Assembly: GCA_964036295.1 (NCBI GenBank)
Contig: OZ038464.1
Coordinates: 8,852,001 to 8,916,000, forward strand
Direction of reading: 5' to 3'
From: Plumapathes pennacea
Lineage: Eukaryota; Cnidaria; Anthozoa; Antipatharia; Myriopathidae
Length of the DNA: 64,000 bases
In this document: piece by piece, positions 11,911-22,900 of the stretch
Position numbering within the stretch: the first letter of the stretch is position 1
Layout: every line of letters begins with the position of its first letter
Translations under genes and position numbers: made by a program
The notes under the pieces: model-generated
Told to the model about the DNA's origin: nothing
Database searches by the model: none
Seen by the model: the letters and a program-made list of their open reading frames with translations, nothing else

Positions 11911-12482
11911 CTCGCGGGGTGTGGCCCCGGCGAGCTTAAAAATGGAGTTTTTTTTCTTCTGGGTCGAGAATCAGCACACGGTGATTGGTTCATATGATCA
12001 CGTGATATGCGATGACGTAACCGCCGCCCGGCTGGCTCAGTTGGTTGAGTGCCGGTGTAGTGGGCAAAAATGCCCCCCCAATATTTTGCCTCCCCGGGCA
12101 TTTTATCCCAGGCAATAATGCCCTCCGGGCATTTCCGCCCAGGCAAAAATGCTGTAGATACAGTTTCCCCCTCTGGGCTAAAATGCCCGGCGTTCAGAAA
12201 GGTCGTTTCAATAGTTGCTAATAACTCTAGCCAAACAAGGATACTTAAATACAAACAAAGGCATATTCAAAAAGGTTAGCACAATACCAGGACTCTTCTA
12301 AGGCGTCATAAAAGAGAATTATTCAGTTGCGCCAAAATGTGACACCGATTCCGGACATTCTTATCTTACTCCACAGGGAGCGTGCACCTTCCGTGACGCG
12401 CGTCACGCTGGTTGACCTCGGCGTCTGTTTAACACCTCCTCAAACGGAAGGGGAGGGCCAATGGAGAGAAAAGAAAACACGC

Positions 12483-12643
<161 letters not shown>

Positions 12644-13920
12644 CTTAGGGGAGAGGGGGAAGGAGGGTACTACCCTCCTCACTTTTTTATATTCTTTCCC
12701 TTCCATTTCGAGAACTTTGAAATCAGGTTTGCGGTTTGCTTTGAAACTTTTCTAAAATAAATTGTGGGCTGCCTGCGATTTCTCTGTCATTGATTGTCTT
12801 GGCATTTCCGAGGGCAAAACCTTTGTCATCTTCGACAGCAAATTTCAAATTGCTGTTTTGATAGTCTTTCGGGCAAGCTATTATTTAAAAAGTTCGTTCT
12901 TTTATTTTGTTTAATCATATTGTAACCAACACTGATCACTGTGTTGCGTTTAGTTAGTGATTACAATACAGTACGTGTCTGAATCTATTGAGTCACAACT
13001 CAGATATCTTTGGAATATCCGTTTAGTACAATACTTGATTATTATTGTGAAGTAGCCTTTCTTTATTGTTTCGCTTTTTTGTATAGCCTTTGTTCTACTG
13101 TATGACTGTACGTGTACTTTAGACTTGTGAAGGGGATTTCTGAGGTTCTTCGTAGCGTTCAGACCGTTTGTAATTAAAGTGTTATGTTAGTGACCTGTGA
13201 GTTCCTTCTGCTCCGTGCCCTCGGCAAGCGTTACAAATGTGAGTCATTTTGGACCTGGCTTTCGCCTATGATAAGCCAATTGTATCCGACATGATATGTC
13301 AAGTTACAATTGCTAATCAAAGTACAATAATCATATTAAGGGTCGCAACTTGTGCTTTTCTCACTTAACTGGAAATGTATTTCAACAAAGACCAAATAAA
13401 TATTTGCCGTTGTATTTAGAAACAAACGACTTCAATGACATTCTGTACAGGGTAAAGTTTGAACGTGAAATATTGACGTTTGGAGTACCTGTTTCTCGTC
13501 CACCACTGAATAATTAGTGTATCCGGCTGTCAAGTTACTAAACGCAATTTAAAAGGTAAAAGTGTACTATTAGAGGCACAACGTGGGTAAGCTATTATTC
13601 GATACAGTATTAGTTGAAAAGTTCCCAGATCGCTGAACTGAAATGTCTTCCGAGAGAGACCTCTCAGACGTTCGCCGTTAACCCTAACCCTGTCAGGTTT
13701 AATTTCTGCCACGCGTTCTCTGTTATATCAAAATTCACCGTAAACCGAGAACGATTCCAACACAAAAAAGCAGCGATAATTGTTTCCGCCGCACGCTAAG
13801 TTTGGAAAATGGGGATATTCTCCCGAAAGAAACTATTTTATTTTCTAGTCCCACGCGGATTGTGACGAATAAGGTAGGGCGGGGTGCACGAATAAAACGA
13901 GGAGGGCGAGTGGAATTCCT

Positions 13921-13996
13921 CACCCCCCTCCCCCCCCCCCCCCACCACCATCCCTTTTCTTTCCGTCCATCCGTCCGTCCGTCCGTCCGTCCGCCC
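13921..13996. repeat. Poly(C) and (CCGT)n microsatellite
   Basis: A C-run at about 13923-13943 is followed by CACCACCATCCC and then TCCGTCCGTCCGTCCGTCCG-type repeats to about 13992. Confidence 0.95.
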
Positions 13997-15366
13997 ACCT
14001 CACTCCTCCGAAACAGTTCATCAAAGACACCACAGGTCACGCAGCACTTGACAGTATGAACTGATTACATCCAGATGTTGGCTAGAATTTGATTATTTCA
14101 GTATCCTATGTTTACGCACGGACGAGCTGTGCACGGATTTGTTGATCAGAATTACTTGTAACTCAAAATCGATGATTTTGTGAATGGGGGGCATTCTTAC
14201 CCAGAGAGGGCTTTTTTGCCTGGGCAAAAATGCCCGGGGAAGCATTTTTACCTGGGCGTAAAAGCCCGGGGAGGCATTTTTGCCTGGGCAATAATGCCCG
14301 GGGAGGCATTTTTGCCAGGGGGGCAAAAAAGACTCTTACACCGGTCTTTCGTGCGGGATGTCGCGGGTTCGAACCTCGGCCGGACCAGCACTCAGGGTCT
14401 TAAAATAACTGAAGAGAAGATGCTGCCTTTGTTTCTAACAGCAGATGCACGGATAAACTGGATTTTAGGGAACAATTTTGGTTTGCGTTCTTAAGTTCAC
14501 CGCGGAAGCTTTGAGGAATAGCCGTAAACAAATGTTTGATAGATACCGCTCGGGGATTGCAAATTTCTCTGTCGCCGCTAAATATTTAGTCCCGACGAAA
14601 CTTTCTGTGGCGGCACGAAATACTTCTGGGAAGATAACAGGCCGAAAACGGAAACCAAAGCTACGATGAGCTTTAGCTGCAAAACAATGGCGATTTATGC
14701 TTTACTTTGTACATGACATCTGTTGCCTCATAAAATTCTTCTGCTTATCGTACTTTGCCTGTTAAAATGTTCCTTTCATTCGATCATGTAGCCTTTGTTT
14801 CGCAATGGTCAACGTATACCAGATATGGAAAATACACCGAAATAGTCCTGAGCATTGAGTTTGCAGTTCACAAATGACTGAACACACTGTGAACAAAACC
14901 GCAATAATATTGACGTAAACAAGTGTCGTGTTACATTCCTCGCTTGTTACAGAACACGAAAACTCAAAAGCCTGATAGAAGAAACGTATTCAGTTAATAA
15001 AAGAAAACACAAAAGTATTGAAGCGAAGGCTGGATTAATCGTGGCCTCTCGTTAGAAATAAGAGTCGAAGTCAAACTGTCAAAAATCAATTGTGCATAAA
15101 AAGATATGTCACGCATTCTCAAAATGCAGGGTCGCTCAACCTTTAAGAAGCAAGTGTATGAGTGTTGTAATGATAATTTATAGTTTAATCAGGTTTCATT
15201 TGAGCAAGGTGTCAACAGCCAAGTTCTCTATAACTGTGTGATATTTTTCTGGTGAGAAACTGGAAGTCCCTCTTGGGAGTTCCACTCTTGTCCCTACAGT
15301 TCCATTTTAGTACCTGGTCTCGACGCAACTCACACCGCGAGCTCACTGGCAATGCCAGTCTAGTTG

Positions 15367-16094
15367 GATACACAAGTTAGCAGGATTCGAGAACGCAAAT
15401 CCCTGTGATAAGTATCTCCCAAAATCTATAGTGGAGGCTTCTAGTCGCATTTCTTGTAAACCTGTGAGAAAAGCGGAGCCGATTACCACAGATATACTGT
15501 GTTCACTTCGTATTTATTATGGGGACAGTAGTAACTTGTTGGATATTAGGTTCGTTTGTATGTGCGTACTGTCATATGCTGGTTTCTTCCGTATTTCCGA
15601 GCTCTTAAGCATTAGGAGAAACAACATTTTAACGGAGCATGCTCATCATAAGATCTTTGTGGAAGTCAGTAAAACCGATAAATATAGGGAAGGTTCCTGG
15701 GTGTATATCGCAAAGACAGGAAAAATCACATGCCCCTATATTTACCTCCTCAAATATTTAGAAGCTGCAGAAATTCCCTTTGATTCCCAGGATTTCATTT
15801 TCAGATCTTTAAGGTATGACAAAAAATCTAAGGGAAATGTTCTATCTAATAAGCCCCTCACTGCCGATAGGGCAAGAGAAATACTTAAAGTTAAGCTCCA
15901 GGCTATTCGAGTGGACGCATCTAGATTTAGCAACCAGTTTTAGGTCTGGAGGAGCCACTTCAGCCGCAATCCTAAATGTTCCAGATCGCCTCTTCAAAGT
16001 CCACGGCAGGTGGAAATCTGAGTCAGCTAAAGATGGCTATGTCCGTGACAAAGTTGAGTCACGCCTGTTTGTGCCGGTGAATATTGGAATTTAA
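15367..16094 (+). pseudogene. DIRS tyrosine recombinase, catalytic half, frameshifted
   Basis: The first frame carries SYAGFFRISELLSIR, with the first catalytic Arg, to about 15940. The frame then changes and the next carries SFRSGGATSA (His/Arg box region), VHGRWKSESAKDGYV (second His/Trp box and the nucleophile Tyr) and ends at 16094. Together these are the R..HxxR..H/W..Y residues of the tyrosine recombinase family. The break lies near 15935-15945. Confidence 0.8.
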
Positions 16095-16753
16095 CTTGTT
16101 CTGAACTATTTAAGTTGTATTAGCATGATCCTGATCGGATTGGGCACTACTGTTCTATCCCTGCCAAAAAACAATAAATTGTTCTTTGCTTGTACTGGTT
16201 GTGTGTTCTTTGCTGGAGAGTTTAGAGCATAAATAAGTTATTTTTGGTACGGAGTTTAGAAAATAATGTAGCTCTACATGTACCAGTGTTGGCACTAGAT
16301 GCTTCATGGAAACATTAATATTACTATGATGGCTCAAGTGAAACATAATCCTCATTGTTTGTTGCAAACATGTTATTATTCAACAAATTACATTTTAGAA
16401 TTAAATATATTTTTGAAGCAGAAGAACTCCGGAAGCTCTTTCAAACTTTTCCAGGAGATCCTCTTGCACAAAAAATAGAAAAACAATGATAAAAAAGAAC
16501 AACAACAACAACAACAACAACAACAAAATTGATCAGGTGAATGCTGCCGAGGCTTACCCTCGCTGATTAAACCAAGTCAGAACACGGAAGCAAGAAAGTT
16601 TATTTCTTGTTTACAACTGTAACTAAATCTATTAACACATTCACTCCTGGAGAAATAACGCGCGCAGCTACCTTCAATTCCTTTACGGGAAGTTGTACGG
16701 GACTCGCAACGCGACTCGCAAAAATAAACCAAATGCGCAGTATTGCAGAAGCG
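16095..16753. other. No gene recognised; contains (AAC)n, host flank of the Polinton
   Basis: Sequence between the DIRS remnant and the Polinton target duplication. An (AAC)n microsatellite lies at about 16498-16525. No coding evidence. Confidence 0.6.
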
Positions 16754-16759
16754 AGATAC
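16754..16759. other. Polinton target-site duplication, left copy (AGATAC)
   Basis: AGATAC directly abuts the first base of the left TIR and is repeated exactly after the right TIR (36702-36707). Six bp is the duplication length known for Polintons/Mavericks. Confidence 0.9.
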
Positions 16760-17183
16760 AGTAGTATAGGAGTTGAGGGTATGGGCGCACTTTACAGCGC
16801 ATTTTCATCAAAATATGGCATAAATTAAGTTGCTAAAAAACTGCGCTCTTAGCTTTTTGTATTATTGCACTTGCACTGCCTTTACAACACAACATAATAC
16901 ATGTTTGAGAGTCTTTACTTACAGCGCAGTTTTTTGTAATTTTTATTTTTGCAAACGCACTTAAATTTTTTAAAGAACATATAGAATGGAAAAAATAAGA
17001 TATGATATGATTTAAATTTTTTTTAAAACATATAGATTGGTTAAATAATTAAGTCGCCAAAAACTGTGCTCATAGTTTTTAACAATATTACCCTTCGATC
17101 AACCTTTCAATTACTATATCATATATAAATTTTAACTCATAAATGATACAAACTCGCTATTGCACTACCCCTGGAATGGTGTA
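16760..17183 (+). repeat. Polinton left terminal inverted repeat
   Basis: It pairs with 36279-36701. The outer ~260 bp are almost identical between the arms. The inner ~160 bp (from about 17020) have many substitutions but stay alignable up to CTGGAATGGTGTAAATTA. Confidence 0.9.
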
Positions 17184-17274
17184 AATTAAAGAATCGGGAC
17201 TGAAATATTAAAAGGTTTGAAAATTAAATGAATTTATTAAGTAAGATGTAGAATTTTATGTTTAATTTTGATGT

Positions 17275-17499
17275 TTAACCAACTCTTCGTTTATGTTTTT
17301 TACTTTTTTCAATCGCGTCTAGTTCAAGATTTATTTTCATAATTGTGCTTTCGACGTGTTTTATGTACCTGCGAATTACTTCAATTCTTCCTTTAGTGTG
17401 TTCTTGTTTTTCTTGAAACGTTGAATTTTCTTCTATTAATTTATTTCTGCTTTTAAAATCGAAAAGGTCATCATATATTGATTTCACCCAGTTGTTCAT
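17275..17499 (-). CDS. Small coiled-coil protein (74 aa), unknown function
   Basis: I start at the ATG at 17499 because TTATAT directly precedes it, as at other genes of the element. The longer frame upstream is antisense to the divergent zinc-ribbon gene. The product begins MNNWVKSIYDDLFDF, then a charged helix with heptad-like spacing, and ends in the basic tail KKHKRRVG. It is the gene nearest the left TIR and reads toward it. It shares a 54-bp AT-rich divergent intergenic region with the gene starting at 17554. No family recognised. Confidence 0.55.
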   Translation of the reverse strand: MNNWVKSIYDDLFDFKSRNKLIEENSTFQEKQEHTKGRIEVIRRYIKHVESTIMKINLELDAIEKSKKHKRRVG

Positions 17500-17543
17500 A
17501 TATAATGCGTTACAAATTTTACTTAAAATGATAATGTTGACTA

Positions 17544-17553
17544 ATATATATAG
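17544..17553 (+). promoter_or_regulatory. TATATATA start-proximal box
   Basis: ATATATATAG ends immediately before the ATG of the zinc-ribbon gene at 17554. Equivalent boxes precede nearly all genes of this element (see findings). Confidence 0.6.
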
Positions 17554-18103
17554 ATGGTTAAAAACTATTGTAATGAAGAAATTCACGAAGAGTTGAAAAA
17601 AGAATGGATGAATTGTCCTTTTTGTGGTGAAGAAATTGATGACTATGAACCAAAAAAATTTCGTTGTTGTGGTGAACAAGAATTGTTGGATTGCAATGGA
17701 AAAATGACTTGCAAAAACTGTGGAATGTTGAATTACAGTGTCATGGTTTTATCAAATAAACAAAGTTACATAATCAAAAGAAAAAGTATTTATGATAGAA
17801 AATATCATGTCGAGAAAATTTTGCGAAAGTTGGTTGATGAAAATGAAGAAAGTCATAAAAATTTAATTCAAGAGTGGTTTAAAATTATAGACGACGTTTT
17901 GTATGGAAAGAGGATTTTTAGTGCGCGATTCGTTGTATCACGATTGTTGACGTTTTTGCAAGTTAGTTCCACATAAAAAATTTTACGCAAGAACGAAGAA
18001 GACAAGATTGAGATATGAAAGAAGGTGGAATGAAGTTTTAGAAACAAAATTAAAAGTCCATGGTGTTTCAATTAAGAAGTTGATGGAGAATTATCATCGG
18101 TAG
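17554..18103 (+). pseudogene. VLTF3-like zinc-ribbon late transcription factor, frameshifted
   Basis: The frame from the ATG at 17554 has an N-terminal CPFCGEE pair (residues about 21-24) and a second zinc ribbon with CNGKMTCKNCG, followed by YDRKYHVEKILRKLV. A C-terminal C-x2-C ribbon followed by an R-x2-H-x3-ILRxL helix is the pattern of the poxvirus/NCLDV VLTF3 (A2L-type) family. The frame ends early at 17976; coding character continues one base over to a stop at 18101-18103. The likely site of the slip is the T-run 17953-17957. The family acts in late viral transcription, and the role here is inferred. The 3' end overlaps the convergent gene ending at 18072 by 32 bp. Confidence 0.6.
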
Positions 18104-18584
18104 TCGTTTTATATTTTTTGTTGTATATTTTAAACCAACGATTTGGCGAAGGAGTTAGATCTATGCGAATGTCCTCTAGAAAACTGAGTTTTTTAATGAT
18201 CGACTTTGTATTTACGTTGCCTAATCTTAAACTTCCTTTGATTTGGTTTAGAAGATGTTCATATGATTGATAGACGTATTTACAATTTGCTATTTTAGAC
18301 GACAAATTTTTAAACTTCATGATTGTTTGGATGGCTATTCCAACGCTTCCAATTGCTAAAAGCGCGATTCCACTTGTGGCAATAACGCTTGAAACTGCAA
18401 CTCCGCCAATTATAGCGCTACTTACATTTCCAACGATGTTTAACCGCTGATAATGCTTGAACATATGCTTATAAGCGTAACACAATCTATGACATGTTTT
18501 ATAATAAGCCATCATTTCTTCAATATCATCCTTTTTTACGTCGTTTGAAATATGATTGAAAGTTACGGATCGTTTTTTGCTCAT
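18072..18584 (-). CDS. Two-TM membrane protein with SLATT-like architecture (170 aa)
   Basis: A charged N-terminal helix (about 1-50, with MMAYYKTCHRLCYAYKH) leads into a long hydrophobic, Gly/Ala/Ile-rich stretch (about 52-88, SAIIGGVAVSSVIATSGIAL) that can form a two-helix membrane hairpin. A second amphipathic helix (about 95-120) and a polar Ser/Thr tail follow. Helix-2TM-helix is the layout of SLATT/DUF4231 proteins, known as membrane effectors in bacterial conflict systems and present in some DNA viruses. The match is by layout only. CAATATATAT precedes the ATG. It opens the minus-strand block at the left end, downstream of the fibre genes. Confidence 0.6.
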   Translation of the reverse strand: MSKKRSVTFNHISNDVKKDDIEEMMAYYKTCHRLCYAYKHMFKHYQRLNIVGNVSSAIIGGVAVSSVIATSGIALLAIGSVGIAIQTIMKFKNLSSKIANCKYVYQSYEHLLNQIKGSLRLGNVNTKSIIKKLSFLEDIRIDLTPSPNRWFKIYNKKYKTTTDDNSPSTS

Positions 18585-18595
18585 ATATATATTGA

Positions 18596-19401
18596 TTACA
18601 AATAACGTTTTATTATCATTTTGGAATAATTTAGACCGTCAAATCCCCCTGAAAACTTGATTTTTATTGTTGCATTGGCTTTTAAGTCTAGAATTCGTGA
18701 AAAGTAAAAAGTTGTCCACTTTGATGATTTTTTAACAGATTGATAATATTTGTTGTCGTCGCGTTCGAGGTTTTGATTGGTTACAGTCATCTCAACGTTT
18801 TTTATGGCCGATTCCTTAATCTGATCGATTAAAGTAACTTGCCAAATGCCTTTTTCTTTTATTGTTAAAGTTTTTTTGTCGTTCGAGATTGCGTAGAATT
18901 TTGTTAACGCTGCGGGTACAATTGCGAATTCGATCTCGTTTTCGTTGTTGTGAGTACAATGTTGAACGTAGTGGTCGTTGCTTTTACCAAACGATTGTAC
19001 TTTATTTTCAAGAGACTTGATTTTGGTGTTTAAAGAACTAATGTCTAATTTATGTTGCGACTTTAAGTCTTTAACGTATGTGTCTCTTTTTCGTAGTAAT
19101 TACTAAGGTCAATTTTCGAAGACTCGTCGCCTTGATCTTGTTTTTGAAGTTCATCGTCAACGTATTTTATTGTCGCAAAGTCATCCAATGTTTTTAAAGT
19201 CGCGAAGTCGTCTAAGTTTTTATACAAAGTGTCAATTTCTTGGTCCACGTACTTTTTGTTGCAAATATCGTTGTCCTCAGTTGGTTCTTCGTCTATTTTT
19301 TCGAGTTTCCCAACGTTTGAGTCGCTAATTTTTTTTTCTAATTTGGTTAATCTATTGTGTGTTTCTGAAAGATGTTTTAAACTATGATTTACGTAGCCCA
19401 T
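18596..19401 (-). pseudogene. Stalk-and-head (fibre-like) protein, one frameshift
   Basis: From the ATG at 19401 (MGYVNHSLKHLSETHNRL) the frame encodes a Leu/Ile-rich coiled-coil stalk with repeated YVD and DDFAT segments. It stops at 19063 because the frame slips near the T-run 19087-19091. The adjacent frame continues the coiled coil and then a beta-rich C-terminal head ending at 18596, with SRILDLKANATIKIKFSGG. A stalk followed by a compact beta head is the plan of trimeric receptor-binding fibres. It starts one base after the stop of the next gene (19403) and shares its MGY start. The function is inferred from the layout. Confidence 0.55.
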
Positions 19402-19402
19402 T

Positions 19403-19936
19403 CTATATTTGTACTTTATAAATTTCCATCAAAAAATTAAAATTGGGATTTCCGTCGTGAGAATAAACGCGCATGACGATTTCATCTTGATTAAAAAGAC
19501 GCAAGTATTTGTGAACGACTTCACTTGGATGGATGTTTTTGGATAAAAGAAGGCTACTAACTTTTTTATCGCGATTTGGTGTCTCTTTGAGAAAGAGCTC
19601 GATGTTTACGTTTTTGCTGTAGTTTGGATTGTTGTCGAAGTTTTCAAGAAATGAAATGTGAAGACGAACCATGTCATTGTTTGAACCCTGATATGAAAAC
19701 GACGTTATTTTTTTACTAATTGATGAAGTCACGCGAGCGCTTTTGTCTGCCAAACCCTTAAATAATTTAGTTTTCATGCAATTTGTCATGTATTCGTTGA
19801 GGTAATGTTTGTTGTCCATTGATTTGAATGAAGTTTGATTGTTAAATTTGACGATTGATGCTATTTTTTGTTCTTTTTCAATTATGGAAGTTTGAGGTGT
19901 GTTGTAAATGTTGTTAGACAAAACGAAGTATCCCAT
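19403..19936 (-). CDS. Hypothetical beta-rich head-like protein (177 aa)
   Basis: It begins MGYFVLSNNIYNTPQTSII. The C-terminal two thirds alternate short hydrophobic strands (RLHISFLENFD, KNVNIELFLKE, NFLMEIYKVQI), which suggests a small all-beta domain. It lies between the stalk protein and the 1182-residue spike, 21 bp from the latter's stop, so it is probably part of the same attachment module. No named family recognised. A weaker AT box (TTTTATAC) precedes the ATG. Confidence 0.6.
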   Translation of the reverse strand: MGYFVLSNNIYNTPQTSIIEKEQKIASIVKFNNQTSFKSMDNKHYLNEYMTNCMKTKLFKGLADKSARVTSSISKKITSFSYQGSNNDMVRLHISFLENFDNNPNYSKNVNIELFLKETPNRDKKVSSLLLSKNIHPSEVVHKYLRLFNQDEIVMRVYSHDGNPNFNFLMEIYKVQI

Positions 19937-19957
19937 GTATAAAATATGCTTATAAAA

Positions 19958-22900
19958 TTAGATGTAGTATTCGAGTGTTGAGAATAATTGAAATTGTTGA
20001 TTGCTTTTTTCATTCGACATTGCACGAAAGTAGACAACGTCGTCCTTATGAAGCCAAAAATTACAGGTTCCAATACTTCCTAGTTTTACGTTTGCACCAC
20101 CAAGAATTTTGTCCCTTAAGTTTGGGTATGCATTTGAAGATCCAAGAACGACCTCTAGGTCAGCGTCTTTTGATTGATTTTTTGAGTCGCTGGTTGCACC
20201 ATAACTTAAAAATTGTGTTTTCACTACTACAAAGACGGTTTGATCATGAGAGTGGTTAAAAGTGAAGGATGTTATGTATTGTTTTGTACCATTTTTTTGT
20301 GTTTTTTGGATAGTAGAGTCAGATCCCACCCAAATTGTGTTTGCACCACCAAATCGTGAAAATGCGTTTGTTTGTCTAACTGGATAGCGCTCATTGTCGT
20401 TCATTTCAATGGATTTTAAAACTGTAAACCTCAATACGAGGGTGTTGATTTTTTCATGGTTGTAGTTCGAAAGGTTTTTAAGAGTCATGACTGAATCGTC
20501 GGTTAGAGGGCCTTGATTCACACATTTTAAATTTCCATCAACTTCAATACCGTTATTTGACGACGATTTTATTTTTTTTACGTTCACCATGTCTTTTTCG
20601 CGCAGATTTAATTCTTTCGAACATCCAGTATTTTCATCCAACAATTGTGTTTTATAGCATGTCAAATTGAGACTTGCGTCAGTGCAGCCAGAGAATCCCA
20701 TGACAAAATAAGAGAAGTCTTTATTTACGGTCATTTCTATTGTTGCCTTTGTATTATCGACGGCGCCTTTTTTTATTGTTGTGATGTGTTCATTTTTGTC
20801 GTTGAATAATGAAACTGAAACTTGCGAATTGTAACCTGATGAGTCTTGTGTGATGTCGTAGAATGAAAATGTCAAGGCTCGTCCCCAATGTGAATCTTCG
20901 TATGTGTAAGCATGGTGAAAGAGTTTAGAGCCATCAGATTTTAAAATGTTTTTTTCTTTTATTATGTTTCCTTCGAGCAAGAAGACGGTTTGAAATTCAT
21001 AAAGGTCTCCATAAAAACCAGGAATTTGTGATATTTTTGTGTTGTTGATTGACTCAAAAGTTATTTCGTCTATGTCGTTAATTTGTGTGTTTCCAGTAAA
21101 TCCAAAATAATTTTGAATCGTGAGTGGTACTGATCGTGGGTCTTTAATAGAATCTTCGAGAGGTATGGGAGCGTGTTTAAATGGGTGAAGATTTATTGCG
21201 ATTTTTATGTACGTTGCTTGGTTTTCGTTGCAAGAGAATGTAAAGAAATCGTCGGTGTTGATATAAACGGTGTCACGTAACGAAAGTGCAGTGATGGTTG
21301 CTAACTTTTTTTTAAATTTACCATCCTTTGTGAGCGTGAAAACTTCCATATCAGCGAAACCAGTCACCATGAGTTCAATCGAGCTTTTTTTTCTCTTTAA
21401 CGCCCACGCAGCACTTTGTGCATCATATCTCCCAAATTCGATGTAATCGTTGTAGTAAATTGGGTTGGAGATTAGGTCTGTTAATAGTGTAAATTTGGAG
21501 GCAACGAATTTAAGATTAGCACCTTGTATGACGTTATTTGCGAACGTGTCGATTTTGAGAGTCCAACATAATGACGTTAAAGCGCAATAAAGTGTGTTAC
21601 TTAAAAATTGAAGATTTTTTTGAACAACACTATTCATCGAGATTAGGTCGTAGCCTTTTGGAACTATGGTGGCGGTCGACTTTTGCTCTTTGTCGAGTTT
21701 TCCAAATAATATTTCGCTGTTGAACATAATCTTGTATTTGTCAATTGTTATATCATTGAATGAATCCTTGTCTTTTTTCACGCCAAGTTTTATTTCTTTA
21801 GACGTGTAAAGGCTTAGTTCATCGTTTTCTTGCGACAGATTTACGTCTGAAACTTTCGTTTTTCCATCTTTAAATTTTGCGTCTGAATTATTCTTCAAAT
21901 TATCGACTTTTGTTTCCAAATCCAAAACTGTCTGATAAACAACGACTTCTTGTGGGTGAGCACGATTATTTTTCAGACCATTATTACAATGTGGGAGTTC
22001 TTCTCCATGAAAAAATAGATTACCACTCCCATGTTCAATTGAAATTGCTTTTTTTGAAACACCACTAGCCGGTTGACACCATATTTGTGTTTCTGGAAGA
22101 CCCCAATCACGTATGTCTACTGTATTCACGGTTGTTTTTCCATCTTTAAATTTTGTTGCTTTTGTGACTGTTTTCATGACAACTAATTCGTCCTCGTTTA
22201 ATTCAGAATTTGAGAGTCCATGAGTTTCAATTTCGGGGAGATGATTAGACGTGAACCAAATTTTACCAGAGTTGTCGGAAATTTTCATTGCCTTTTTTTG
22301 AAGAGAACCTCCACTCCAAAATTCAATAGTGCTTAAACCTTCAAACCGTACATCTAATTTTTTAACTTCACTTTTGTTGTCTGCGAATTTTAATGAATCT
22401 GCGATGTGGTTTTGAAGTGTTTTCATCATCACGAGTTCGTTTGGATCATTAGTGTTGGAAGTGTTTGATGAAGTTAATAATTTTGGAACCTTTGTAAAAT
22501 AAGTGCCTTGAAACAAATCAAAATTCATTGCGCGAAACCCTCCAGAGTGAATTTCAAGACCGTTAGGCAAAATTTGAAGATCAACCATTTGAGTCGTTGT
22601 TTTTTTATCTTTAAAAGTTGAGTGTCCTGAAGTTGAAGTTGAGAGTGCGTTTATTTTTGAGTTTAAGTCTGCAACATCTTTGAGGTGTCGTTTTAGAACA
22701 ACGAGTTGATTTGGCTTAGAATTGACATTATCGAGAGTGCGAAAAACCTCTGGGATTTTTCCCACAAATGTGATTTGATTTTTGGACTGCACCTCTAAAA
22801 ATTCCCAACCGTCTGCATTATTGTTGTAAAAACTGCTTTCACCATTTTCAAATCGATAATCAAGATCTTTCATCAAAGTTTTATTGTCTTTAAAAGTCAA

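Noticed and set aside
12024-12060. tRNA gene
   Set aside because: Box A is present but box B is 2.3 kb away, and SINE body sequence follows it, so this is a split SINE.
13735-14059. Frames over the (CCGT)n tract
   Set aside because: Low-complexity repeat translation only.
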